Shown piece after piece: positions 23,720-32,618 of a stretch of 64,000 nucleotides of DNA. Source of the DNA: CAVVAY01 sp963746465 (GTDB taxonomy: Bacteria > Actinomycetota > Actinomycetes > JACCUZ01); assembly GCA_963746465.1 (NCBI GenBank), contig CAVVAY010000005.1, positions 558,001 to 622,000 on the forward strand. Direction: 5' to 3'. Under the pieces are notes generated by a model, which searched no databases, was not told the origin of the DNA, and saw only the letters and a program-made list of their open reading frames with translations. The position numbers were made by a program, and so were the translations under genes. Every line of letters starts with the position of its first letter. The first letter of the stretch is position 1.

Positions 23720-24606
23720 GCCTGGGCCAGGACCTCACGCAAGGCCGGCTCGAAGCTCGGGTGGGCGAAGGAGAACCCGGCGTCGAGCAGCCTGCGAGGC
23801 AGGACGCGCTGCCCACCCAACAGGTCGGCCGCGAAGTCGCGCAGCGGCACCTTCAGCGCCCAGCCCGGTGCGACGAGCAGCGTCGGCCGGTGCAGCACCC
23901 GGCCCATCGCCGCGGTCATCTCGGCGTTGGTCAGCGGTTCGGGGGCGCTGATGTTCACCGGCCCGGCCAGGTCGTCGCGGTCCAGGGCGAAGCGCACCGC
24001 ACGGACGTAGTCGGGCAGCGTGACCCACGACCACCACTGCCTGCCGGAGCCCAGCCGGCCGCCCAGGCCGAGCCGGAACAGCGGCAGCAGCCGTCCGTAC
24101 GCACCGCCCTTGGCCGAGAGCACCACGGCGGTCCGGGCGAGCACGACGCGCGCCCCGCCCACGACAGCGGGCTCGGTGCACGCCTCCCAGGCGGCGGCGA
24201 CGTCGGCGACGTACGTCGCCCCGCGGGGCGAGTCCTCGTCCAGCACCTGGTCCCCGGGGTTGCCGTAGTAGCCGATGCCGGAGGCCGACACGAGGGTGGG
24301 CACGCCGTGCTCCGCGACCGCCCTGGCGATCGTCGTGGTTCCCTGCACCCGGCTGTCCATCACCGCGCGCCGGTGCGCGGGAGTCCAGGGTCGGTCCGCG
24401 AGACCCACGCCGGCGAGATGCACCACGGCGGCCGCGCCGTCCAGCGCGGCCCCGTCCACCGTCCCGCCGGCGGGGTCCCAGCGGGCCTCGTCAGGGGCCG
24501 ACGGTGTCCGACGGACGAGTCGCACGACGTCGTGCCCGTCGGCGCGCAGCGATGCGGCCAGGGCAGGACCGAGCAGCCCGGAGGCGCCGGTGAGGACGAC
24601 CTTCAC
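23698..24606 (-). CDS. TIGR01777-family NAD-dependent epimerase/dehydratase
   Basis: 302 residues. The nucleotide-binding motif is VVLTGASGLLGPALAASL at the N-terminus. Later TIGR01777 features are LVSASGIGYYGNPGDQVLDEDS, VLARTAVVLSAKGGAYGRLLPLFRLGLGG and WWSWVTLPDYVRAV, and the DUF1731-type tail GWALKVPLRDFAADLLGGQRVLPRRLLDAGFSF. Reaction unknown. It starts at GTG 24606, 14 bases after dlaT on the same strand; the same pair adjoins lipB in mycobacteria (Rv2216 next to Rv2215). Confidence 0.9.
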   Translation of the reverse strand: MKVVLTGASGLLGPALAASLRADGHDVVRLVRRTPSAPDEARWDPAGGTVDGAALDGAAAVVHLAGVGLADRPWTPAHRRAVMDSRVQGTTTIARAVAEHGVPTLVSASGIGYYGNPGDQVLDEDSPRGATYVADVAAAWEACTEPAVVGGARVVLARTAVVLSAKGGAYGRLLPLFRLGLGGRLGSGRQWWSWVTLPDYVRAVRFALDRDDLAGPVNISAPEPLTNAEMTAAMGRVLHRPTLLVAPGWALKVPLRDFAADLLGGQRVLPRRLLDAGFSFAHPSFEPALREVLAQAHPRTTS

Positions 24607-24620
24607 GCCGTCGCTCCCGT

Positions 24621-26585
24621 CTAGAGGCCGAGGTCGGACTCGAACGCACCTTCCTCCAGCCGGGCCTTCACGGTCGTGAGGAACCGGGCCGCGTCGGCGC
24701 CGTCGACGATGCGGTGGTCGTAGGAGAGCGCGAGGTAGCACATCGACCGGATGGCGATCGTCTCACCGAGGTCCTCGTCGTCGACCACCACGGCCCGCTT
24801 GACCACGGCACCGGTGCCCAGGATGCCGACCTGCGGCTGGTTGATGATGGGGGTGTCGAACAGGGCGCCGCGGCTGCCGGTGTTGGTCAGCGTGAAGGTG
24901 CCACCGCCCAGCTCGTCCGGCGTGATCTTGTTGTTGCGGGTGCGGTCGGCCAGGTCGGCGATCTTGCGGGCCAGCCCGGCGATGTTGAGGTCACCGGCGT
25001 CCTTGACGACCGGGACGAGCAGGCCGCGTTCGGTGTCCACCGCGACCCCGAGGTGCTCGGCGCCGTGGTAGGTGATCTCGCCCTTCTCGGTGTCGATGCT
25101 TGCGTTGACGACCGGGTGGGCCTTGAGAGCCTCGACCGTCGCCTTCGCCAGGAACGGGAGGAACGACAGCTTGACGCCCTCGCGGCCCTCGAAGTCGGCC
25201 TTCGCCCGCTGACGGAGCCGGGCCACCTTGGTGAGGTCGACCTCGACGACCGTGGTGAGCTGCGCGGACACCTGCAGCGACTCGACCATCCGCGAGGCGA
25301 TCACCTTGCGCAGCCGGGACATCTTCTCGGTGGTGCCACGCAGTGGCGAGGGCGCGGAGGTGGCGGAGGTGGCGGCCGGCGCCGCGGGTGCCGATGCGGC
25401 TGCCTGCCCGGCCGGCGCCGCCTTGGCGGCGGCCGCTGCCTCGAGCACGTCCTGCTTGCGGATCCGGCCGCCGACCCCGGTGCCGCGCAGCGTCGAGAGA
25501 TCGACCCCGTGCTCGGTGGCCAGCTTGCGGACCAGCGGCGTGACGTACGCCGAGTCGCCGCCGCCGCCGCCGGCGGACGGCTCGGCAGCGGGTGCGGGGG
25601 CGGCGGGCTGCTGCGGGGCCGGAGCCTGCGGGGCGGGTGCCTGCTGTTGCTGCTGCGGGGCCGGGGCCTGCTGCGGCGCGGAGATCAGTGAGGGTGCCGG
25701 CGCGGACTGCGCGGCGGCCGGCTGGGCCGGCTGGGCCTGCTGCTGCTCGGCCTGCTGCTGCTCCTGCTGCTGCTCGGCCTGCTGCTCCTGCTGGGGCGTC
25801 TGCTCCTGCTGCTCAGCGGGCTGAGCCTGCTGCTGCTCAGCGGGCTGCTGGTCCTGCTGGCCGCCGCCCTCGCCGCCGATCACGGCGAGCTCGGCGCCGA
25901 CCGCGACGGTCTCGTCCTCGCCGACGACGATCTTGGTGAGCACCCCGGAGGCGGGGGAGGGGATCTCGGTGTCGACCTTGTCGGTGGAGACCTCGAGCAG
26001 CGGCTCGTCGGCGTTGACCTGGTCGCCCTCCTGCTTGAGCCACCGGGTGACGGTGCCCTCGCTCACGCTCTCGCCCAGCGCCGGCATCGTCACCGACGTT
26101 CCGCCGCCACCGCCGCCGCCATCGCCACTGTCGCCGGAGGGCTGGTCGCCCTGCGGCGCGGCTGGCTGCTCCTGCTGCGACTCCTGCTCCTGCGGCGCGG
26201 CCGGCTGCTCCTGCTGCTGCTCCTCGGCCGGCTGCTGCTCGGCCGGCTGCTCCTCGGCCTGCTGCTCCTGCTGCTGGGTCGCCTGCTCCTGCTGCTGCTC
26301 AGCGGGCTGCTGGTCCTGCTGGCCGCCGTCCGAGCCGCCACCCTCGCCCTCGCCGCCGATCACGGCGAGCTCGGCGCCGACCGCGACGGTCTCGTCCTCG
26401 CCGACGACGATCTTGGTGAGCACCCCGGAGGCGGGGGAGGGGATCTCGGTGTCGACCTTGTCGGTGGAGACCTCGAGCAGCGGCTCGTCGGCGTTGACCT
26501 GGTCGCCCTCCTGCTTGAGCCACCGGGTGACGGTGCCCTCGCTCACGCTCTCGCCCAGCGCCGGCATGGTCACAGAGGTCGACAT
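24621..26585 (-). CDS. dlaT: Dihydrolipoamide acyltransferase (E2) with two lipoyl domains
   Basis: 654 residues. Two N-terminal lipoyl domains (about 2-77 and 162-237) carry lipoyl lysines Lys43 and Lys203 in STDKVDTE. Long Gln/Glu/Pro/Ala linkers follow, then an E3-binding domain (YVTPLVRKLATEHGVDL, about 350-385) and the catalytic acyltransferase domain ending LSYDHRIVDGADAARFL (catalytic His). Annotated elsewhere as sucB, but in actinobacteria 2-oxoglutarate dehydrogenase has its own fused E2 domain, so this is more likely the pyruvate dehydrogenase E2, as for Rv2215. The lipoyl domains are identical at DNA level over about 220 bases. Upstream is lpd; downstream the epimerase and, nearby, lipA/lipB. 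Confidence 0.93.
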   Translation of the reverse strand: MSTSVTMPALGESVSEGTVTRWLKQEGDQVNADEPLLEVSTDKVDTEIPSPASGVLTKIVVGEDETVAVGAELAVIGGEGEGGGSDGGQQDQQPAEQQQEQATQQQEQQAEEQPAEQQPAEEQQQEQPAAPQEQESQQEQPAAPQGDQPSGDSGDGGGGGGGTSVTMPALGESVSEGTVTRWLKQEGDQVNADEPLLEVSTDKVDTEIPSPASGVLTKIVVGEDETVAVGAELAVIGGEGGGQQDQQPAEQQQAQPAEQQEQTPQQEQQAEQQQEQQQAEQQQAQPAQPAAAQSAPAPSLISAPQQAPAPQQQQQAPAPQAPAPQQPAAPAPAAEPSAGGGGGDSAYVTPLVRKLATEHGVDLSTLRGTGVGGRIRKQDVLEAAAAAKAAPAGQAAASAPAAPAATSATSAPSPLRGTTEKMSRLRKVIASRMVESLQVSAQLTTVVEVDLTKVARLRQRAKADFEGREGVKLSFLPFLAKATVEALKAHPVVNASIDTEKGEITYHGAEHLGVAVDTERGLLVPVVKDAGDLNIAGLARKIADLADRTRNNKITPDELGGGTFTLTNTGSRGALFDTPIINQPQVGILGTGAVVKRAVVVDDEDLGETIAIRSMCYLALSYDHRIVDGADAARFLTTVKARLEEGAFESDLGL

Positions 26586-26633
26586 CTGCTCTCGTTCTCC
26601 TTCAGGTCGGCGGGGGAGACGCGGGGGTGCGGG

Positions 26634-28022
26634 TCAGCCGTGCGCGTGCAGGGGCTTGCCGGCCAGGGCGAGGTGGGCCTCGCCGACGGCCTCGGTCTGG
26701 GTCGGGTGGGCGTGGATCAGCTGGGCGACGTCGTCGGGGTACGCCTCCCAGCCGTAGATGAGCTGGGCCTCGGCGACGAGCTCGCCGACCCGGCTGCCGA
26801 CCATGTGGATGCCGACGACCGGACCGTCCTTCTGCCGGACGAGCTTGACGAAGCCGGCCGTCTTGAGGATCTGGCTCTTGCCGTTGCCGGCGAGGTCGTA
26901 GGTCACGGTCTCGATACCGTCGGCGCCGTACTTCTCCTTGGCGCGAGCCTCGGTGATGCCGACCGACGCGACCTCCGGGTCGCAGTAGGTGACCCGCGGG
27001 ACGCCGTCGTAGTCGATCGGCGCCGGGTCCAGACCGGCCAGCCGCTCGGCGACCATGATCCCCTCGCCGAAGCCGACGTGCGCGAGCTGCAGGGTCGGGA
27101 TCAGGTCACCGACCGCGGAGACGGTCGCGACGCTGGTCTGGCAGTGCGCGTCGACCTTGACGAAGCCACGCTCCATCTCGATGCCGACCTGCTCGTAGCC
27201 CAGCTCCTGGGAGACCGGCCCGCGACCGACAGCCACCAGCAGCAGGTCCGCCTCGATCGTCTTGCCGTTCTCCAGCGCCACCTTCACGCCGCTCTCGGTC
27301 TTCTCCACGCCGGAGAACCGGGCGCCGAGCTCAAAGTTGATCTTGCGCTTGCGGAAGGCGCGCTCGAGGGCCTTGGACACCTGCTCGTCCTCGAGCGGCA
27401 CAAGGTGCGGCAGGGCCTCGACGATGGTCACCTCGGCGCCGAAGGACCGCCAGACGCTGGCGAACTCGCAGCCGATCACACCCCCGCCGAGTACGACGAC
27501 CGACGCCGGCACCGAGTCCATCTTCAGGGCGTGGTCGCTGCTGACGATCAAGCGGCCGTCGATCTCGAGGCCGGGAAGGCTCTTGGGCACCGAGCCGGTG
27601 GCCAGCACGACGTGGCGGCCCTCGTAGCGCTGCCCGTCGACCTCGACCGCGGTAGGGCTGACCAGGCGGCCGATGCCGGCGACGTAGGTGATCTTGCGGC
27701 TCTTCACCAGACCCTGGAGACCCTTGTACAGACGGGCGACGACGCCGTCCTTGTACTCGTTGACCGCGGGCATGTCGATGCCCTCGAAGGTCGAGCGGAC
27801 GCCGAACTGCTCGCTCTCGCGGGACGAGTCGGCGACCTCCGCGGCGTGCAGCAGCGCCTTGGTCGGGATGCAGCCGCGGTGCAGGCAGGTGCCGCCGAGC
27901 TCGGCCTTCTCGACCAGGACGACCTGCATGCCCAGCTGGGCGGCCCGCAGGGCGCAGGCGTAGCCGCCGCTGCCTCCGCCGAGGATGACGACGTCGTACA
28001 CGGTGCCGGCGTTGTCCGCCAC
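26634..28022 (-). CDS. lpd: Dihydrolipoyl dehydrogenase (E3)
   Basis: 462 residues. It reoxidises dihydrolipoyl groups with NAD+ for the 2-oxoacid dehydrogenases and the glycine cleavage system. The FAD motif is VVILGGGSGGYACALRAAQLG, the redox disulfide GGTCLHRGCIPTKALLH, the NAD motif VVVLGGGVIGCEFASVW, and the C-terminal His-Glu base HAHPTQTEAVGEA. The start is GTG 28022 with AAGGAG eight bases upstream. It is 48 bases before dlaT on the same strand, a natural E3-E2 operon. Confidence 0.97.
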   Translation of the reverse strand: MADNAGTVYDVVILGGGSGGYACALRAAQLGMQVVLVEKAELGGTCLHRGCIPTKALLHAAEVADSSRESEQFGVRSTFEGIDMPAVNEYKDGVVARLYKGLQGLVKSRKITYVAGIGRLVSPTAVEVDGQRYEGRHVVLATGSVPKSLPGLEIDGRLIVSSDHALKMDSVPASVVVLGGGVIGCEFASVWRSFGAEVTIVEALPHLVPLEDEQVSKALERAFRKRKINFELGARFSGVEKTESGVKVALENGKTIEADLLLVAVGRGPVSQELGYEQVGIEMERGFVKVDAHCQTSVATVSAVGDLIPTLQLAHVGFGEGIMVAERLAGLDPAPIDYDGVPRVTYCDPEVASVGITEARAKEKYGADGIETVTYDLAGNGKSQILKTAGFVKLVRQKDGPVVGIHMVGSRVGELVAEAQLIYGWEAYPDDVAQLIHAHPTQTEAVGEAHLALAGKPLHAHG

Positions 28023-28196
28023 GGAGCACTCCTTGCGATCTGCGTAAACGGGGTCTCGCGGGACCCGTCTGACTGGCTCATCCTGTCACCGCGGACGCGC
28101 CTGCGGGCAAGTGGGTCTGCGGTGGACCGGCGGAACCTCCGCCCCGTGCCCTACCGTTGCAGGAGTGAAACTGCGGGCGAGGACTGGGAGGGCTCG

Positions 28197-28529
28197 GTGC
28201 GACTGTTCCGCAGGCGCTCGCGGCCCGGCGTCCAGCGCCAGGCGGACGGTGCCGACACCGCGCACCTGAGCCAGTTCGCTGCCGGCCACACCGGCGTCGA
28301 GGCCTTCGTCGAGCCGCCGACGACCGTGTCCGCGACCACGGTCGTCTTCGTGGCCAGCACCGGGGAGTGGACCCGTCGCCGGGTCCGCGACGCGCGCGCG
28401 GCGCACGACCTAGCGAACCGGCTGGGTATCCCGTCCTACGACGCGGCAGTGGTCGGCTACCCGCAGCGGATGCGCGACTGGAACGCGCGACGCGCCGCCC
28501 GAGGTGGATCGGACGGCGCGTCGGCGTAG
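28197..28529 (+). CDS. Small conserved protein, unknown
   Basis: 110 residues beginning at GTG 28197 with GGGAGG about six bases upstream. The N-terminus is very basic (RLFRRRSRPGVQRQ). The body includes AGHTGVEAFVEPPTTVSATTVVFVASTGEWTRRRV and IPSYDAAVVGYPQRMRDWNAR. No domain recognised. It diverges from lpd. The frame stays open a long way upstream, antisense to lpd, but codon pattern and the ribosome site support the short form. Confidence 0.6.
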   Translation: MRLFRRRSRPGVQRQADGADTAHLSQFAAGHTGVEAFVEPPTTVSATTVVFVASTGEWTRRRVRDARAAHDLANRLGIPSYDAAVVGYPQRMRDWNARRAARGGSDGASA

Positions 28530-28545
28530 CTGGAGGTCAGGCCGA

Positions 28546-29213
28546 CTAGTTGCCTTCCTTCTTGCCGGCCTTGGTCGGCGCGCCGCTGCGGTTGCCTTCC
28601 TTCTTGCCGGCCCCGGTGAGGGCGCCGCTGCGGTTGCCTTCCTTCTTCCTTGCCGTCGCCTTCGACGACTTCTTCGCCTTGTGCGACTTCTCGGCCTTGG
28701 TCTTGCTGGCCTTCTCGGCCTTCTCGGCCTTCGCCGCCGCCTTTGCGGTCTTGCCGCAATCGGAGTGCGCGGCGGCGCTGACCAGGGCCCCGTGGTCGGC
28801 CAGGCCCTTGGTGGTGTGCGCCACGAACGAGACGTACGCGCCGTGGTTGGCCGCGGCCGCGCAGGCGGCCGGGTCGAACAGGACCGGCGGCACCGTCGTC
28901 GGGGTCACCACGACGGGGGTCTCGGCCTCCGCCTTGCTCCTGCCTTCTCGGCCCTCTCGGCCTCCTCGACCTCCGAGGTGGCCGTGACGGTCGCGGTCGG
29001 GGCGGCGTCCTCGCCCTGGTCGTCGGCGTCCTCGCCCTGCTCGTCGTCCGTGGCGAGGGTCGAGACGACGGCGGTCGGGTCGGCCGAGGGCGTCGAGTCG
29101 GCCACGGTGGCCACCGTGGCGACCGCACCCCCGGCACCGAGCAGGGCAGCGGCGACCGCGATGGAGGCCACCCGGAGGTGACCGGCCAGGGTGGTGGCGA
29201 GGGTGCTGAGCAC
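28546..29213 (-). pseudogene. Exported Lys/Ala-rich repeat protein, frameshifted
   Basis: Translation from GTG 29213 (GGAGGA upstream) gives a membrane/signal helix (HLRVASIAVAAALLGAGG) and an acidic linker (DDEQGEDADDQGED...VEEAERAEKA). The frame then breaks near 28940-28970 and ends in nonsense. The natural continuation lies in another frame: AEAETPVVVTPTTVPPVLF, a compact region with two Cys (DPAACAAAANHGAYVSFVAH, SDCGK), an Ala/Lys-rich stretch and 14-residue repeats (KKEGNRSGALTGAG, KKEGNRSGAPTKAG, KKEGN). One extra base or two missing bases would restore a protein of about 220 residues. It may be a true mutation or a sequencing error; the two pieces read as one gene. Confidence 0.6.
28549..28645. 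repeat. 42-base tandem repeats, 2.3 copies, coding
   Basis: Copies begin at 28549 and 28591 with a partial third from 28633. Each encodes a 14-residue Lys/Gly-rich unit at the C-terminus of the frameshifted exported protein. The few differences between units are confined to the middle of the unit. Confidence 0.8.
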
Positions 29214-29373
29214 GAGGTCCTCCGGCTGCGGCGGGCGTCGGTGCGCCGGCCGGGGTTGGCCGCGCACCTGCCCATCGCCGCCGGTCAGGGCGTCGTTACC
29301 GCAGGTGACCGCATCCTCACCCGTTCGGCCGCGCCCGTTTGCCGGTTCTTTGCCGCGCGCCGCGCTCCCGGGG

Positions 29374-30909
29374 TCAGGCCGGCGGCAGCGCCCCGGCGGC
29401 CAGGTCCTCGGCCAGCCGCACCAGGGTCCGCACCGGGTGCCCGGTGCCGCCCTTGCTGGTGTAGCCGTGCGGCGCGGCGTCGTTGTAGGCCGGTCCGGCG
29501 ATGTCCAGGTGCGCCCAGCGGATGCCCTCGGCGACGAACTCCTTGAGGAACATGCCGGCCACCAGCATGCCGCCGTACTTGTCGCCCATGTTGGCGATGT
29601 CGGCCACCGTGGACTCCATCGAAGCGCGCAGCTCGACGGGCAGTGGCATCGGCCACATCTGCTCGCCGGCGGCGCCGGCGGCCGTGACGATCGCCGCCCG
29701 CAGTGCGTCGTCGTTGGACATCACGGCCGACGTCCGGCTGCCGAGCGCCACCAGCTGGGCGCCGGTCAGGGTCGCGACGTCGATGAGCACGTCCGGCTTG
29801 TCCTCGCAGGCGCGCACGATGCCGTCGGCCAGGATCAGCCGCCCCTCGGCGTCGGTGTTGAGCACCTCGACGGTCGTGCCGCCGTAGATGGTGAGGACGT
29901 CAGACGGCCGCTGGGCGGTGCCCGACGGCATGTTCTCGGCCATCGGCGCCCAGGCCGTCACCGTGAGGTCGAGACCGAGCCGCGCGATCGCGGTGATCGT
30001 GGCGATGATGGCCGCGGCCCCGCCCATGTCCGATTTCATCCACTCCATCGCGGCCGGCGGCTTGAGCGAGAGGCCGCCGGAGTCGAAGGTGATGCCCTTG
30101 CCGACGAGCGCGAGGTGCGTCGTGCCCCGACCGCCCTTGTAGCTCAGCTTCACCAGGCGCGGCGGGCGGGAGGAGCCCTGGCCGACGCCGAGGATCCCGC
30201 CGTACCCGGCCTTGGCCAGTGCCTTCTCGTCGAGCACCTGCACGGTCACGCCCGCCGCCTTGGCCGCGGCGACCGCTTCGGTCGCGAAGGTCGCCGGCGG
30301 CAGGTCGGCGGGTGGGACGTTGACCCAGTCGCGGGCGAGGTGCACGGCCTCGACGACGGTGTGCGCCCGCGCGACCGCTGCCTTGACCGCCTTGTCCCGG
30401 CCGGAGCCGCTGACCAGGCTGAAGGACTCGACGGCCGGCTTGATCCGGTTGCTGCTGGTGAACCGGTAGCGGCGGAACGCGTAGGCGCCGAGCAGGGCGC
30501 CCTCGACCACGGCTGCGGCGTCCTCCGGCGACTCGGCGGGGAGCGCGAGCCCGACCTTCTCGGTGCCGGCCAGCGCCCGTGCCGCCGCTCCCGTGGCGCG
30601 ACGAAGCACCTCCCCGTCGTACGACGGGGAACCCTTGCCGTTGGACTCGGCGGCCTTCCCCACGCACACCGCGAGCACGACCGGCGCGGTCGTGGCGCCC
30701 AGCGAGGAGACCTTGGTGACCTCGTTCGGGAGCCCGGTGTTGCCCAGCGCCTCGACGGTGGCCGCGAGCCTGCCCTTGAAGGCCTTGTCCACCTCCTCCG
30801 CGCCGGGCAGCAGCACGAAGCCGCTGTCCTTCTTCTTGGCGACGGCGACGACGAGGGCGTCGACCTTGAGGTTGGTGGGCTTGCTGGTGGTGAGCGTGAC
30901 CGTGGCCAA
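29374..30909 (-). CDS. pepA: Leucyl aminopeptidase (family M17)
   Basis: 511 residues. A two-metal exopeptidase that releases N-terminal residues, including from Cys-Gly in glutathione/mycothiol turnover in relatives. The N-terminal macro-like domain covers about 1-180. The catalytic domain holds VGKGITFDSGGLSLKPP (metal-binding Lys and Asp), WMKSDMGGAAAI (Asp) and the signature NTDAEGRLILADGI (Asp, Glu, catalytic Arg). The start is probably TTG 30909 (LATVTLTTSKP), with AGGA about 11 bases before; no ATG or GTG lies before the conserved N-terminus. It diverges from gcvT with a 61-base gap. Confidence 0.92.
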   Translation of the reverse strand: MATVTLTTSKPTNLKVDALVVAVAKKKDSGFVLLPGAEEVDKAFKGRLAATVEALGNTGLPNEVTKVSSLGATTAPVVLAVCVGKAAESNGKGSPSYDGEVLRRATGAAARALAGTEKVGLALPAESPEDAAAVVEGALLGAYAFRRYRFTSSNRIKPAVESFSLVSGSGRDKAVKAAVARAHTVVEAVHLARDWVNVPPADLPPATFATEAVAAAKAAGVTVQVLDEKALAKAGYGGILGVGQGSSRPPRLVKLSYKGGRGTTHLALVGKGITFDSGGLSLKPPAAMEWMKSDMGGAAAIIATITAIARLGLDLTVTAWAPMAENMPSGTAQRPSDVLTIYGGTTVEVLNTDAEGRLILADGIVRACEDKPDVLIDVATLTGAQLVALGSRTSAVMSNDDALRAAIVTAAGAAGEQMWPMPLPVELRASMESTVADIANMGDKYGGMLVAGMFLKEFVAEGIRWAHLDIAGPAYNDAAPHGYTSKGGTGHPVRTLVRLAEDLAAGALPPA

Positions 30910-30970
30910 GATCAGTGCCGTCCTGTTCAGGTGGGATCGGGCTCGGAGTCGCGATGCTAGCGTCCGCCAG

Positions 30971-32095
30971 ATGAGCGACCCGACGGCCCTGAGGCGTTCC
31001 CCGCTGCACGACCGCCACGTCGCGCTGGGCGCGAAGATGGCCGACTTCGGCGGCTGGGAGATGCCCATCGAGTACCCGGGCGGTGGCGTGGTCAAGGAGC
31101 ACACTGCCGTGCGGGAGGCGGTCGGCCTGTTCGACGTCAGCCACCTCGGCAAGGCCGTGGTGCGGGGCCAGGGCGCGGCGGCGTACGTCAACGCCACGCT
31201 GACCAACGACCTCGACCGGGTGGGGCCCGGCAAGGCGCAGTACACGCTGTGCTGCGACGACGCGACGGGCGGTGTGGTCGACGACCTGATCGCCTACTAC
31301 CGCGACGACGACCAGGTCTTCCTCATCCCGAACGCGGCCAACACGGCCGAGGTGGTGCGCCGGCTGGCAGCGGAGGCGCCCGACGGCGTGGAGGTGATCG
31401 ACCTGCACGAGCGGCACGGGGTGCTGGCGGTGCAGGGTCCGAGCAGCGACGAGGTGCTGGACGCGATCGGCCTGCCGACCGGTAAGTCGGGGATGGCCTA
31501 CATGTCGTTCGAACCTGTCGACTGGCACGGCATGCCGGTGGTGGTCTGCCGCACCGGGTACACCGGCGAGCGGGGCTACGAGCTGGTGCCCCGCTGGGAG
31601 GACACCGGCACGTTCTGGGACGCCGTGGTGGAGGCGGGCGAGCCGTTCGGCCTGCGCCCGGCCGGCCTCGGTGCCCGCGACACGCTGCGCACCGAGATGG
31701 GATACCCCTTGCACGGGCAGGACCTCTCGTTGGACATCACCCCGGTGCAGGCGCGCTGCGGGTGGGCCGTCGGCTGGAAGAAGGCGGCCTTCTGGGGGCG
31801 CGAGGCGTTGCTCGCCGAGAAGGAGGCCGGCGCCGCGCGCACTGCCTGGGGTCTGGAGGGACTGGAGCGAGGGATCCCCCGGGCGCACATGGCGGTCTCC
31901 ACCGCCGACGGTGCTGCCGTCGGCGAGGTGACCAGCGGGACCTTCTCGCCCACCCGCAAGATGGGGATCGCGCTCGCGTTGCTCGACCGCTCCGTCTCCG
32001 AGGGCGACGAGGTCGTGGTGGACGTCCGGGGACGGCCGGCCCGGTTCCGGGTGGTCAAGCCGCCGTTCGTCACCCCGTCGACCCGCGAGTCATGA
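30971..32095 (+). CDS. gcvT: Aminomethyltransferase (glycine cleavage T protein)
   Basis: 374 residues. It transfers the methylene group from lipoyl-H protein to tetrahydrofolate, releasing ammonia. Features: LHDRHVALGAKMADFGGWEMPIEY at the N-terminus, VREAVGLFDVSHLGK, the conserved Asp of NDLDRVGPGKAQYT, and the C-terminal barrel with GEVTSGTFSPTRKMGIALALL. The start is ATG 30971. The next gene's ATG overlaps its stop (ATGA), so they are translationally coupled. gcvH and gcvP are not in the window. Confidence 0.95.
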   Translation: MSDPTALRRSPLHDRHVALGAKMADFGGWEMPIEYPGGGVVKEHTAVREAVGLFDVSHLGKAVVRGQGAAAYVNATLTNDLDRVGPGKAQYTLCCDDATGGVVDDLIAYYRDDDQVFLIPNAANTAEVVRRLAAEAPDGVEVIDLHERHGVLAVQGPSSDEVLDAIGLPTGKSGMAYMSFEPVDWHGMPVVVCRTGYTGERGYELVPRWEDTGTFWDAVVEAGEPFGLRPAGLGARDTLRTEMGYPLHGQDLSLDITPVQARCGWAVGWKKAAFWGREALLAEKEAGAARTAWGLEGLERGIPRAHMAVSTADGAAVGEVTSGTFSPTRKMGIALALLDRSVSEGDEVVVDVRGRPARFRVVKPPFVTPSTRES

Positions 32096-32610
32096 GCACC
32101 GAGAAGATCCTGCTCGTCGGGATGATGGGCTCGGGCAAGACGTCGGTCGGCCGAGCCCTGACCGCCCGGACCGGCTGGCCCTACCGCGACAACGACGAAG
32201 CCGTCGCGATGCTCGCCGGTATGCCGACCAAGGACCTGCTGGAGCGGCGGGGGGAGCCGGCCCTGCGCACCGTGGAGTCGCAGGCGCTGCACTCCGCGCT
32301 GGCGGAGGACCCGCCACTGGTGGCCGGGGTGGCTGGTGGCGTGGTCGAGACGGAGGCCGACCTCGGTGCGCTCCGGGGCACCGACGCGTTCGTCGTCTAC
32401 CTGCACACGCCGGTCGACCTGCTCGTGGAGCGGGTGGGGGACGGCGGCGGCCGCCCGTTCCTGCAGCCCGACCCGGAGACGGCCCTGCGCCGGCTGTATG
32501 CCGGTCGTGAACCGCGGTACCGCGAGGTCGCCGACCTGGTGGTCGACACGTCCACCGGTGACGCCGAGTCGCACGCCGACCAGGTGGTGCGGGCCCTGCG
32601 CGAGCGCTGA
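32092..32610 (+). CDS. Shikimate kinase-like P-loop kinase
   Basis: 172 residues, the size of shikimate kinase. The Walker A motif is LLVGMMGSGKTSVGRAL (about 7-23). The DxD-like acid pair is RDNDEAV; the GE..(L/F)R..E motif appears as RRGEPALRTVESQAL; AGGVVETEADL is in the place of the GGG motif; the lid has GGGRPFLQPDPETAL; and REPRYREVADLVVDT gives the late Arg. The glycine-rich substrate motif is imperfect (GVAGGVV), so a related small-molecule kinase is possible. There is no other aromatic-pathway gene next to it; it is coupled to gcvT. Confidence 0.7.
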   Translation: MSTEKILLVGMMGSGKTSVGRALTARTGWPYRDNDEAVAMLAGMPTKDLLERRGEPALRTVESQALHSALAEDPPLVAGVAGGVVETEADLGALRGTDAFVVYLHTPVDLLVERVGDGGGRPFLQPDPETALRRLYAGREPRYREVADLVVDTSTGDAESHADQVVRALRER

Positions 32611-32618
32611 CGGCCCCG

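Noticed and set aside
25600..26340. CTG/CAG-rich low-complexity DNA as a non-coding microsatellite
   Set aside because: It is in frame and encodes the Gln/Pro/Ala linkers between the lipoyl domains of the E2 enzyme.
24621..26585. Calling this gene the 2-oxoglutarate dehydrogenase E2 (sucB)
   Set aside because: Possible by family name, but actinobacterial 2-oxoglutarate dehydrogenase carries its own acyltransferase domain, and the gene's neighbours match the pyruvate dehydrogenase E2 locus.
28549..28645. 42-base repeats as CRISPR or attachment sites
   Set aside because: Units abut without spacers and are in frame with a Lys-rich coding tail.
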